This document shows positions 28,040 through 36,744 of a stretch of DNA of 64,000 nucleotides, one piece after another; the first letter of the stretch is position 1; the number at the start of each line of letters is the position of its first letter. The notes beneath the pieces are model-generated. The model had not been told where the DNA came from. It was given only the letters and a program-made list of their open reading frames with translations, and ran no database searches. Made by a program: the position numbers and the translations under genes. Where the stretch lies: assembly GCA_027063065.1 (NCBI GenBank), contig JAMOSO010000070.1:14705-78704 (forward strand), read 5' to 3'. The stretch is from Planctomycetota bacterium. Lineage in GTDB: Bacteria > Planctomycetota > JAMOSO01.

Positions 28040-28981
28040 TTAAGCAAATGCTAAAATTACTGCCATTGGCAATGGCGAAAACAATGTTGAAAGTACAATC
28101 CCACCTGCAGCCAAATCAGTATCACCTCCTAATTGATCAGTCATAACATAACACATAGCTGCCGCTGGAGACGCCGAAAACAACAAAGCTATTAATCTTT
28201 CAATATCATTTAAACCTAAATACATACAAACATAATAACAGACCAGTGGGTTAATAATAATTTTCACAAACGATGCTATACTTGCGTAAATGGCAACTGA
28301 TTTGATACGCCCCACCATCAATGATGCACCTACCCCCATTAAGGCAAACGGCATAGAAATACCAGAGATGACCACAATTGTACGCTCGATGACCTTGGGT
28401 AAGGGCAAGTTTAATAACCCATAAACCAACCCCAATAAACCAGACAAAATAATAGGATTTGTAATTAATTTTTTTAACGATAGTTTGAGTCTTTGTGTAG
28501 CACTTACTTCGCTATTACCCAAACCGATTAAAAGAACAGGAACAGCTAAAAAGTTATATAACACCATAATTGGTATAATAGACATAACAACCATACCCTG
28601 AATAGAATTATCAACACCTAAGCCATCTAAGGCAAAAAATACAACTGGCAACCCTACAAAAGCTTGATTACCACGGTACCCCCCTTGAACTAAAGCGCCC
28701 ATAGATTTTTTTGGCACTCGCAAAATAAGCGATAAAATATAGCCCAATAAAATAATTAAAATAGAAGTGATACCCAGAGCCAAAAACAATTTAACCGCTC
28801 TGTCTTCAATAAAATGCACTGCCGATGCCTTAAAAAACAATAAAGCAGGCAAACCAACATAAAAAACCAACTTGTTGGTCTCTTTAAAAAAGTGTGGTGA
28901 TGTGAATTTTTGCTTACGTAAAATTACACCTAAAGCCACTAGAATAATAATTGGAGCTAATGTATTAAAAATATATACCAT
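28040..28981 (-). CDS. AEC (auxin efflux carrier) family transporter
   Basis: The 313-residue membrane protein has about ten transmembrane segments in two repeats of five. Typical family features are YRGNQAFVGLPVVFFALDG (~104-122) and the C-terminal SASPAAAMCYVMTDQLGGD (~266-284). Bacterial AEC carriers export or import organic acids such as malate, and an organic-acid role would suit the oxaloacetate decarboxylase encoded later in the window. The substrate is inferred only. It is a single-gene unit that faces the HDOD gene divergently. Confidence 0.9.
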   Translation of the reverse strand: MVYIFNTLAPIIILVALGVILRKQKFTSPHFFKETNKLVFYVGLPALLFFKASAVHFIEDRAVKLFLALGITSILIILLGYILSLILRVPKKSMGALVQGGYRGNQAFVGLPVVFFALDGLGVDNSIQGMVVMSIIPIMVLYNFLAVPVLLIGLGNSEVSATQRLKLSLKKLITNPIILSGLLGLVYGLLNLPLPKVIERTIVVISGISMPFALMGVGASLMVGRIKSVAIYASIASFVKIIINPLVCYYVCMYLGLNDIERLIALLFSASPAAAMCYVMTDQLGGDTDLAAGGIVLSTLFSPLPMAVILAFA

Positions 28982-29057
28982 TTTAATATTTTAACAAAAT
29001 CAAATAAAATAACACATTAAAAAGACATCTGTAAATTTAAAAACACCCTTTTTACAA

Positions 29058-29085
29058 TTGCAACCTCACCTTTCTATGTTAGAAT
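29058..29085 (+). promoter_or_regulatory. Putative promoter of the HDOD gene
   Basis: TTGCAA (29058-29063), a 16-base spacer and TAGAAT (29080-29085) precede a GGGGA ribosome site (29106-29110) and ATG at 29114. Confidence 0.4.
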
Positions 29086-29113
29086 TTATTATTATTATTT
29101 TACTTGGGGAAGT

Positions 29114-29953
29114 ATGTCCGAGGCAGTTTGTGAACAGCTAGAAAAGATTATTGATCATTTGCCACCACTAAGCCCATCTGTATCCAAAATACTTGAATTG
29201 GCTAACGATATAAACGCATCTCCAAAAGACTTATTGAATATTATAAAAATTGATCCCGTCTTAACTGGCAAAATTTTAAAAGTAATTAATAGTGCTTATT
29301 ATGCTATACCAAATCAAATTGCCAGCCTCAATAAAGCTTTAATACTTATGGGTTTTAATACTATTAAAAATTTAGCCCTGTCCACCGCTGTCATCGATAA
29401 TATTAAAACAGAAAACAATAACGATTTTGACAACTCTGCATTGTGGGATCATTGTTTGGCAGTTGCTGTTGCTTCAAAATCATTAGCTCGTGCTGTTGGA
29501 GTAAAAATAACACAACTAGAAGAACATTTTATTGCGGGACTATTACATGATATTGGCAGAGTAGTTATTATACAAAATTTACCTGAGCAATATATCAACG
29601 TTATAAATCACCAAGAATTTGGACAAAGACCCACTATAGAAATAGAAGAAGAAATAATGGGCATTAATCACTGTGAAGCAGGAGCTATTATTGCCCAAAA
29701 ATGGCAACTACCAGAATCATTAACAACTGTTATTAAAAATCACCATACCGATAGCGACCATCTCGGTACTTGTATTGTGCATATTGCTGATAAATACTGC
29801 AAAAAATCACAATGTGGATACGATATCGATAGCGATTATAAAATTCGCAAACAAAACATTACCACTGTGGGTATTTCTGGCGAACAAATACTTCTGTCTA
29901 TGCAAAATCTAACAGAAGATATAGAAAAAGCACAAATATTACTCTCAACATAA
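29114..29953 (+). CDS. HDOD domain protein
   Basis: The 279-residue protein is an HDOD domain (~10-210): LPPLSPSVSKILELAND at the start, IDPVLTGKILKVINSAYY, and a residual HD-like helix FIAGLLHDIGRVVI near 140. A ~65-residue C-terminal tail follows. HDOD proteins are non-catalytic or poorly catalytic relatives of HD phosphohydrolases found in signalling networks. It is followed by a metallo-beta-lactamase-fold gene after nine bases, with an AAGGAG ribosome site in between, so the two are co-transcribed. The partner proteins are unknown. Confidence 0.9.
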   Translation: MSEAVCEQLEKIIDHLPPLSPSVSKILELANDINASPKDLLNIIKIDPVLTGKILKVINSAYYAIPNQIASLNKALILMGFNTIKNLALSTAVIDNIKTENNNDFDNSALWDHCLAVAVASKSLARAVGVKITQLEEHFIAGLLHDIGRVVIIQNLPEQYINVINHQEFGQRPTIEIEEEIMGINHCEAGAIIAQKWQLPESLTTVIKNHHTDSDHLGTCIVHIADKYCKKSQCGYDIDSDYKIRKQNITTVGISGEQILLSMQNLTEDIEKAQILLST

Positions 29954-29962
29954 GGAGATTGT

Positions 29963-30865
29963 ATGTTTCTAAAAGTTTGGGGTTGTCGAGGTTCTTTGCC
30001 TACTCCTGGATCAACAACTGTAAAATACGGAGGAAATACATCATGCTATGAAATCCGTAATAATGACAATGAATTATTAATTTTAGATGCTGGCACAGGT
30101 CTGCGTGAACTTGGCAATTCACTTATGAAAGAACTGCCTTTAAAAGCACATATGCTGTTTTCTCATACCCATTGGGATCATATTATGGGATACCCATTTT
30201 GTGTACCAATTTTTATACCTGGTAATGTATTTCATCTTCACGGACCTACGCATTTTAATAGTAGCTTTGAAGATGTTATGACAAAATCTATGGATTACAC
30301 ATTTTTTCCTGTCAGAATGCAAGAGCTTGGCTCTACATTAACATTTGAAGATATGAAAGAAGGTGTTTATGAGTTTGGTTCTTTTACAATCAATGTAAAA
30401 TATATGAACCACCCAATATTATGTTTAGGATTTAAAATAAACTGCGATGGCAAAACTATAGTCTATACAGGCGATACAGAACCTTATTACGACACAGTAT
30501 ATGGCGATAATGAACCAAGCGATGAAGACGAAGAAATTGAAAAAGCAGAATTGCTAGAATTTGTAAACTTACAAAATGAAGGCATAGTAGAGTTTTTACG
30601 CGATGTTGATTTAGTAGTATATGATTGTACCTATACGGCAGAAGAGTACCCTGCCAAAAAAGGCTGGGGACACACATCAATGGAACACGCTATCGATGTA
30701 TGTGAAAAAGCAAAAGTAAAACAATTAATTATGACTCATCATGAACCAACCAGAACAGATGAACAATTAGATGAATTACTAAAAAAATTACGAGCACAAC
30801 TAAAAAATACTAATTCAAAATTAGTCATCGATTTTGCAAGAGAAAAGCAAACCTATACACCGTAA
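29963..30865 (+). CDS. Metallo-beta-lactamase-fold hydrolase
   Basis: The 300-residue protein has the MBL metal motif HTHWDH (~residues 69-74), an upstream LDAGTG, a YTGDTEPYYD segment with a conserved Asp (~170) and a late THHEPTRTD histidine (~265). The start LKVWGCRGSLPTPG is typical of a clade related to PhnP and RNase Z that often travels with signalling genes. It probably hydrolyses a phosphodiester, perhaps a cyclic nucleotide or nucleotide-like signal, in the cytoplasm. It is co-transcribed with the HDOD gene. Confidence 0.88.
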   Translation: MFLKVWGCRGSLPTPGSTTVKYGGNTSCYEIRNNDNELLILDAGTGLRELGNSLMKELPLKAHMLFSHTHWDHIMGYPFCVPIFIPGNVFHLHGPTHFNSSFEDVMTKSMDYTFFPVRMQELGSTLTFEDMKEGVYEFGSFTINVKYMNHPILCLGFKINCDGKTIVYTGDTEPYYDTVYGDNEPSDEDEEIEKAELLEFVNLQNEGIVEFLRDVDLVVYDCTYTAEEYPAKKGWGHTSMEHAIDVCEKAKVKQLIMTHHEPTRTDEQLDELLKKLRAQLKNTNSKLVIDFAREKQTYTP

Positions 30866-30868
30866 ATA

Positions 30869-30901
30869 TATAGGTCATAATAGATACTATTATGACCTAT
30901 A
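30869..30901. terminator. Bidirectional hairpin between convergent genes
   Basis: Perfect 15-bp arms (TATAGGTCATAATAG and its complement) close a 3-base loop. It lies between the stop of the MBL-fold gene (30865) and the stop of the coiled-coil gene (30908). There is no T tract, so it may act as a shared transcript-end structure. Confidence 0.55.
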
Positions 30902-30907
30902 CCCAAT

Positions 30908-31405
30908 TTAATTTAATTGATGGTTGCTAAATGTAGCAACCATTTTTATACCACTATCTGTTAATGACACCCCTGGATTAGAAGAATCATGATTAATTAA
31001 ATGTTTATTATTTAAATATGCCAAGTGTAATTCAATTTCACCGGGCGAATGATTTAAATTTTCTGATAATCTGTCAATATCTAAGGTGTTATTACTAGAA
31101 GATACTAGCTCTAATAAAATTGATTTTTCTAAATCAGCCAAAGAATCTTGACCAGCTATTTCTAGACCAGCCTTTTTATAGTTTTCAATTTGTTGACGTA
31201 ACAAAGCAATTTCAACAGCTGATTTTTCTAACTCATACTTTAATTCATTATTTTCAGTTTGTAGAGATTCGTTTTTATCTCTCAGTAATTGATTATTAAT
31301 ATGCACTTGAGTAAAATTTTCATCACGCAATGATATACTGCTTCTTAAACTAGTAAATTCTTCTTCGCTTAATTTATCCTTAAACGCTTCTAAAACTTGT
31401 ATCAT
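30908..31405 (-). CDS. Coiled-coil/winged-helix protein downstream of the Hsp70 pair
   Basis: The 165-residue protein has a long heptad-rich coiled coil (~30-85, LLRDKNESLQTENNELKYEL and following) and a C-terminal domain (~90-160) that looks like a winged helix (ADLEKSILLELVSSS, LSENLNHSPGEIELHLAYL, then ISL-like wing residues). It follows the second Hsp70 gene after 13 bases, so it is the last gene of the operon. DNA binding is possible from the wHTH look but no sequence proves it; the domain could equally bind protein. I do not recognise a named family. Confidence 0.8.
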   Translation of the reverse strand: MIQVLEAFKDKLSEEEFTSLRSSISLRDENFTQVHINNQLLRDKNESLQTENNELKYELEKSAVEIALLRQQIENYKKAGLEIAGQDSLADLEKSILLELVSSSNNTLDIDRLSENLNHSPGEIELHLAYLNNKHLINHDSSNPGVSLTDSGIKMVATFSNHQLN

Positions 31406-31418
31406 TTTTGCTCCTATT

Positions 31419-34091
31419 TTATTCCAGTCTTAAACCAGAGGGCAATCCCTCACCAAATACAACATCCTTATCTGCATTCGAGATAGGTATATATTTTTCT
31501 ACAAACTCTATTGTATTTTTTTGTGCTTTATTATCCTTTAAAAACTTCAAAAAACGCTGTCGTGATGTAGCATCTAAATCTCTAAATCTATCATCACATT
31601 GACGAGCTATCATTGCAATCTCAACCAATGCATCTGCAGACAACCCACGCAACTTTACAATATCATCCATAAGTCTTCTTATATGCTTAGATGATACCAC
31701 AGAATTAAGTGGTCCGTAAAGAGGAACTCTAGAGCCAAGTCGTCCAAAGGCCCAAATAGCGTTACCCCTTGCGGTACCAACACCATCCTTTTGAATTATT
31801 TTTAAAATAATTTCCATTAATTCCAGTTTTAAACTAGGTTCTAATCGTTCTAACGAGCCTATTAAACGCCAAAATTCACCTGCCTCATGATGCTTCATTT
31901 TACCAGTCTTTTTATTTAATAAACTTGCTTTAAAATTAGCTAGTGGTTTTTTTGCCAACTCACGTTGCTGTCCACTATTTAATCCGCCAGCAATTCTGTT
32001 AAATAATAACCACCAATCACTCATACATTGCTGATTGCGATGATGTATTACGCCACTATGAAAAACCTCCCACATCTGTTTAATACGCCAATCATCTATA
32101 TCCACACCAAAACCAGGGCGCAAACAAAAGCCTGCTAAATATAACCACCGCATCTCGTGTTTTGCCGAGCGTTTTCGACCATCTCGATTTTCAAAAACTA
32201 AATTAAAAAACTGTCTTAACACAATTAAATTCCATTGCCAGCGTTCTTGATTAGTAATATCTTCTAATAATTTTAAAATCTTATCAGGGTCATTATTGCC
32301 TAAAAAAGCATTTTTAATTATTAATTCAGCTTGATTTAATTGACTATCAGTACAACCTTGTAAGGCAATATTATCTTTATTATTCTCTACGTCTAATATT
32401 GCCTTTGGGTCAAACTCTAAACGCCATTTTCGATTGCCTTCAATTTCGCGACACCACAACTCTAAAATACCAATGGCACTTAATTTAGACTCTAGTATTA
32501 CATCTACTTCTGTTGCACGTTTTTTCTTTTTACCTATTTTTAATAAACTTCGCAAAGGATTGCATCTTTTTAAACCTTCCACTGCAATTAAAGTACCAGC
32601 TGGAACTACTTGATTTGTTTTAGAACTAAACAACCCAAACTGTACTGGTTGATTAATTTTTAAATGCATAGGCAATGTATCAATTAAATAATTTTGTCCC
32701 TCTGACATTCCCGCAGGAGCAATAGATAAAGCTTTGGACTGATTGTTTTTATCGGCAACTTCAATAAAAGTAGAGTGAGCCAAGCCACCGCCGATACGTT
32801 GCCCCCACCCCCTGCGAACCATCGCATAACTGGCCGCACCCTGACTAACTGCCAAGTCTAAACGTGGAACATGCAAAGATGGAATATTGCAATTATACCA
32901 ATGTTTTAATGCTAGTAAAATTCTGTCTCTAAATAATTTAGACTCAAAAAAACCACCATTAAATAATATTACATCAGGAGCTCTGTCCTGTAAATTTTTA
33001 ACTAAAAAACTTGCCAGATGTTTAGTTATCGCAGAATCACTTACGTAAGGTAAACCAAACTCCTTAAAACCAGAATTGACATTTTTAGGTTTTTCGTTTA
33101 ATGAGACTAACGGCATAAACCCCTCGATTATATTTTGAGTTATTTCTTCTCGATATAATTTTATCTGCCGTGAACCTCCAACTAAAGAGCGACCACTACC
33201 TGCCAAATTAATTACGAGTTCATCAGGAGGTACTGCTGAAAAAAACTGCTCTTTGGCATCTTGAGATCCAGCCACTAACATACCCCAATCACGAGGAGAT
33301 AGTTTTTCGTTAAGTCTCATAGCAAGCTCTGCGCTATGGGCTATCGATAAATCTAAATTATCTCCACCCAATAATAAATGTGCACCTACAGCTTCACGCT
33401 TAAAACCCAATTTTGCGTCTTTTTCTTCAGCTATTGAAATTAAAGAAAAATCGCTTGTTCCTCCACCAATATCACACACTAATACAACTTGATTAGCCTT
33501 TAACACATCTTGCCAAGATGCTTGATTGCGCTCTAACCAAGCATAAAAAGCCGCCTGTGGTTCTTCTAGTAAAACTGGATTTTCAATCCCTGCCAAGGCG
33601 GCTGCCTTAACAGTTAGGCTTCTAGCCATATCATCAAAAGATGCCGGAACAGTTATAACAATATCCTGTTCACACAATGGATAATCAACAAAAACTTGAT
33701 TCCATTGATTAACAATGTGTTTTAATATAGTTGTAATGGCCTTTACAGGACTAAGAGGTGTTATATCTTCCGCACCGTGCCATGGCAAAATTGCTGCTGT
33801 TCTATCAACCCCATCATGGCATAACCATGATTTTGCCGAACTAATAACCCTACCTGGTGTTAAAGCCGATTGCTTTCTAGCTAATACGCCTACAGAAACA
33901 TCGCCTTTAGTTGGGTAATAAATAAAAGATGGTAAAACTTCATTGGATGATATTTCACCAACAGCTATTTCTTGTTCAATGGCAAAATTGCGAATTGTAA
34001 TATTTGTATCATGGCTATCAACATAACTCACAGCTGAGTTTGTTGTACCCAAATCAATACCTACTACAAAGCGACTATTCTTCGCGGGCAT
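31419..34091 (-). CDS. Hsp70-like ATPase with C-terminal DUF3731-type region
   Basis: The chain has ~890 residues. An N-terminal Hsp70 ATPase (~1-430) carries the phosphate-1 loop VGIDLGTTNSAV, phosphate-2 VCDIGGGTSDFSL and the adenosine-loop region DVILFNGGFF. The ~450-residue C-terminal half lacks the classic peptide-binding domain; it contains helical, Trp-rich sequence (RWQWNLIVLRQFFN, MRWLYLAGFCLRPGFGVD) typical of DUF3731. I chose ATG 34091 (MPAKNSRF) because the ATG at 34121 would force a 47-base overlap with the upstream gene and adds residues unlike Hsp70. The protein probably is a specialised chaperone working with the smaller Hsp70 next door. Confidence 0.9.
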   Translation of the reverse strand: MPAKNSRFVVGIDLGTTNSAVSYVDSHDTNITIRNFAIEQEIAVGEISSNEVLPSFIYYPTKGDVSVGVLARKQSALTPGRVISSAKSWLCHDGVDRTAAILPWHGAEDITPLSPVKAITTILKHIVNQWNQVFVDYPLCEQDIVITVPASFDDMARSLTVKAAALAGIENPVLLEEPQAAFYAWLERNQASWQDVLKANQVVLVCDIGGGTSDFSLISIAEEKDAKLGFKREAVGAHLLLGGDNLDLSIAHSAELAMRLNEKLSPRDWGMLVAGSQDAKEQFFSAVPPDELVINLAGSGRSLVGGSRQIKLYREEITQNIIEGFMPLVSLNEKPKNVNSGFKEFGLPYVSDSAITKHLASFLVKNLQDRAPDVILFNGGFFESKLFRDRILLALKHWYNCNIPSLHVPRLDLAVSQGAASYAMVRRGWGQRIGGGLAHSTFIEVADKNNQSKALSIAPAGMSEGQNYLIDTLPMHLKINQPVQFGLFSSKTNQVVPAGTLIAVEGLKRCNPLRSLLKIGKKKKRATEVDVILESKLSAIGILELWCREIEGNRKWRLEFDPKAILDVENNKDNIALQGCTDSQLNQAELIIKNAFLGNNDPDKILKLLEDITNQERWQWNLIVLRQFFNLVFENRDGRKRSAKHEMRWLYLAGFCLRPGFGVDIDDWRIKQMWEVFHSGVIHHRNQQCMSDWWLLFNRIAGGLNSGQQRELAKKPLANFKASLLNKKTGKMKHHEAGEFWRLIGSLERLEPSLKLELMEIILKIIQKDGVGTARGNAIWAFGRLGSRVPLYGPLNSVVSSKHIRRLMDDIVKLRGLSADALVEIAMIARQCDDRFRDLDATSRQRFLKFLKDNKAQKNTIEFVEKYIPISNADKDVVFGEGLPSGLRLE

Positions 34092-35826
34092 TAAATTCAA
34101 ACTTCCAACGCTGTGTGCCATCCAAGCTAATTGCCCATAATTCTAACGCACCAGTCTCTTGTAATTTAGCTTCTAATTTTACGCTTACAACTTCGCCTGA
34201 TTCATAACCCTGAGTTGGTAAATCTGCCACAATAGTATCTGCTTCTTCAACATCTGCGGTTATAGTTGGCAATAATGTACCGACATTATCATCAGGGCGT
34301 AACGTAGAGCTAAAAAATGGAAATGTTGCCCGTTGACCAACTACAAGCCCTAACGGCTCGCTTGGAATAGCTAAACTTGTGCCTTCTTCCATACCTCTTG
34401 GCACAACACATAAGCCCTGCATTGGTTTTGGCATTCCTGGAATAGCCATTGCAGCTGTTTCAAAACCTAAATAATAAGACCTTGATGTACCGCCGCGAAT
34501 ACGCAATCCATTGCCAGCGCGCACAATAGCATAATAACTGGCACCCTGCGCAACAGATATATCCAAATTGTGCTCAGAGTCTAAAACTGTTGGCCTAAGT
34601 CCAAGCCATTTTTCAATTGAATTCAACACTCTATCCTGAAACATTGCAGCCTTAAACACGCCACCGTTAAAAATAATATGTGTTGGTCCGCCTTCAATTT
34701 CCGCAGAGTGTTCACGTAAAAAAGTAGCTAAATGTCTGGTAATTGCAGCGTCAGACTCATAAGCCAAACCAACTTGTACAAATCCAGTGGATGCTCTTTG
34801 TACTTGCTCGTCAAAATTTACTTCTGGGAAAAAACCATTGAGCAAAAAATCTTGTACAGTTTTTTTATTTAACTGTGTAGAGATACTAGAACCAATAATA
34901 CTACGTCCTTTGCCCTTAATAGAAATAGTATGAGTATCTTGTAAAGCGTCACCCAATAAACTTTCTTTTGCATCACGGCAACTATGCCAAAGAGAAATAT
35001 TTTGCCATGGATCTAATGAGGTGCCTCCTTGAGCAAATTGTTGAGCCGCCAAATGCGCCAAAGCTAAATCCATATTGTCGCCACCGACCAATAGATGCTT
35101 ACCAACCGCCACCCTTTTTAAGCCCAATTGACCTTCTTCATCTACAGTTTTGATTAAAGAAAAATCTGATGTACCGCCACCAACATCAACAACCAATAAA
35201 GAATCGCCTGCTCTCAACTGTTTACGCCAAGTGTCACCCTTAGTGCCTAACCATGAATACATCGCGGCTTGTGGCTCTTCTAAAATAGTAAAATTATCTG
35301 GAAATCCAGCTTCAATAGCCGCTTCTCTGGTTAAATCTCTAGCTACTTCATCAAAACTAGCTGGCACGGTCAATACTACATCTTGATTTATAAATTTATC
35401 CTCTTGATTAGCATAATTCCATGCCGATACCAAATATGATAAAATATCACAAGTAACTGCATAAGGAGATAACTTATCAACATCTTCTGGTGCATTGGTG
35501 GGCAATAAATTTTCACGTTTGTCTATTTTACTATGAGCCAACCAACTTTTAGCGGCGGCAATAGTTCTGTCTGGCACCTGCGAAGCACGCCTACGCGCCC
35601 ATGCACCAATAATCTTAGAGCTTGGCTGATTTTGCCATGGTAACTTAAACGCTTCGCTGTCGGTACCCAAATATAAAAAAGACGGTAATGATGCTCTTGC
35701 TTCGATAACTTCACTATCCACAAACTGAGGAATCATAAACACTTTTTGATTTTCCTCATTAATGGGAGTATACACCATAACACAATTTGTAGTGCCTAAA
35801 TCTACACCTATACTAAATTTACTCAT
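34075..35826 (-). CDS. Hsp70-family protein, compact
   Basis: The 583-residue Hsp70 ATPase has VGVDLGTTNCVM at the start, LEEPQAAMYSWL (~200), VVDVGGGTSDFSLI (phosphate-2, ~225) and HIIFNGGVFK (~360). The C-terminal ~150 residues form a beta-rich region, too short and too different for a canonical DnaK substrate domain plus lid. It is not DnaK: no DnaJ or GrpE gene is nearby and its acidic tail is different. The start shares one base with the stop of the DUF2760 gene (TAATG), and its 3' end overlaps the second Hsp70 by ~17 bases. The two Hsp70s probably act together. Confidence 0.92.
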   Translation of the reverse strand: MSKFSIGVDLGTTNCVMVYTPINEENQKVFMIPQFVDSEVIEARASLPSFLYLGTDSEAFKLPWQNQPSSKIIGAWARRRASQVPDRTIAAAKSWLAHSKIDKRENLLPTNAPEDVDKLSPYAVTCDILSYLVSAWNYANQEDKFINQDVVLTVPASFDEVARDLTREAAIEAGFPDNFTILEEPQAAMYSWLGTKGDTWRKQLRAGDSLLVVDVGGGTSDFSLIKTVDEEGQLGLKRVAVGKHLLVGGDNMDLALAHLAAQQFAQGGTSLDPWQNISLWHSCRDAKESLLGDALQDTHTISIKGKGRSIIGSSISTQLNKKTVQDFLLNGFFPEVNFDEQVQRASTGFVQVGLAYESDAAITRHLATFLREHSAEIEGGPTHIIFNGGVFKAAMFQDRVLNSIEKWLGLRPTVLDSEHNLDISVAQGASYYAIVRAGNGLRIRGGTSRSYYLGFETAAMAIPGMPKPMQGLCVVPRGMEEGTSLAIPSEPLGLVVGQRATFPFFSSTLRPDDNVGTLLPTITADVEEADTIVADLPTQGYESGEVVSVKLEAKLQETGALELWAISLDGTQRWKFEFNAREE

Positions 35827-36380
35827 TAGTTTACCTCCACTTCTGTTGGCGCAATAACCTTAGCAGCCTGCTCTGAACCAGTATAAACCGGTATATCGTT
35901 TTTAGTGGCCTGCCAACCTGGATGAGCTAATGAACCCTTCCATGGACCTTTGCCAGATACAGAACCTATCAAAGTAAACACACCAGAATCAAACTCCTTT
36001 GGCACTTCTAGCTGAGAACCTTCTTCTTGATTACTAAGTGGTTTAATATCAAAAAATCTATTTAAAACTTCGGCACTTTTTGTATGTATATCACGTACAG
36101 CTGCACCTATTTGTTCATCGCTAAATGCAGCAATATCTTCTTGTAAAAAATCTACTAACCTTGCATCTCGTTGCAATGCACGCAATAAAGTTAATGCATC
36201 AATACCTTTGAGTTGCTCTGATTCTTCTCGATTGGGTTGCACCTCTTCAGAGGGTTTTTCTACTTCATCAGGATTAGTAACAGGTTTGGCTTGATTTGAT
36301 AAATGCTTAACCGAAAGAGCAAAATTGCGATTGCCTATTATTTTAAAAAATGTTGCTGTTGCTTGAAATATACGAAACAT
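35826..36380 (-). CDS. DUF2760 protein
   Basis: The 184-residue protein has a charged helical N-terminal part (VEKPSEEVQPNREESE linker at ~40-55) and a DUF2760 C-terminal domain, seen as VFTLIGSVSGKGPWKGSLAH (~139-158), then PGWQATKNDIPVYTG. No membrane segment is present. It is the first gene of the DUF2760-Hsp70-Hsp70(DUF3731) operon, an association known in several bacterial groups but without an assigned function. It may be an adaptor or substrate-recognition partner for the chaperones. Confidence 0.88.
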   Translation of the reverse strand: MFRIFQATATFFKIIGNRNFALSVKHLSNQAKPVTNPDEVEKPSEEVQPNREESEQLKGIDALTLLRALQRDARLVDFLQEDIAAFSDEQIGAAVRDIHTKSAEVLNRFFDIKPLSNQEEGSQLEVPKEFDSGVFTLIGSVSGKGPWKGSLAHPGWQATKNDIPVYTGSEQAAKVIAPTEVEVN

Positions 36381-36453
36381 AATTTCTCTCTATTTATAAA
36401 ATCGCAATTATCGTATTTGGATTATTATATTCAAGGTTAAAATCACTTATTAA

Positions 36454-36483
36454 TTGTTATAAATACTCAAAATAGTGTATAAT
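36454..36483 (+). promoter_or_regulatory. oadGAB promoter
   Basis: TTGTTA (36454-36459), an 18-base spacer and perfect TATAAT (36478-36483) lie ahead of oadG. The expected start is ~36490, with GGAG at 36503 and ATG at 36512. Confidence 0.55.
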
Positions 36484-36511
36484 GCCTAGTATTTATTTTA
36501 ATGGAGAATCT

Positions 36512-36736
36512 ATGTTATTAGACGGATTTGAACTTATGTATATCGGTATGGGAGCCGTTTTTGCTTTTCTTTTGATATTAGTTAGCATTATGAATGCTAT
36601 GGGTTGGTTTTTTAACAAATTTGACCGTCTTTTTCCAGAAGAAGAACTAGAAACTAAACCACAAAAACCAATATCACCTATGCCTAAAATAGCGGCAGCC
36701 ATAGCTTTGGCGTATTCACAGAAAAATAAAAAATAA
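36512..36736 (+). CDS. oadG: Oxaloacetate decarboxylase gamma chain (OadG-like)
   Basis: The protein has ~74 residues with one membrane helix (YIGMGAVFAFLLILVSIMNAM) near the N-terminus, followed by a charged, Pro-containing cytoplasmic tail. This is the usual shape of OadG, the small anchor of the Na+-translocating decarboxylase. The ATG at 36512 is chosen over an earlier in-frame ATG at 36482 because GGAG sits 5 bases before it and the earlier one overlaps the -10 box. It is 8 bases ahead of oadA. Identification leans on position and shape. Confidence 0.85.
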   Translation: MLLDGFELMYIGMGAVFAFLLILVSIMNAMGWFFNKFDRLFPEEELETKPQKPISPMPKIAAAIALAYSQKNKK

Positions 36737-36744
36737 GGATAAAT

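Noticed and set aside
34075-35826. DnaK assignment for the compact Hsp70
   Set aside because: The C-terminal region is not the DnaK substrate domain, and dnaJ and grpE are absent; the DUF2760 neighbour fits a specialised Hsp70.
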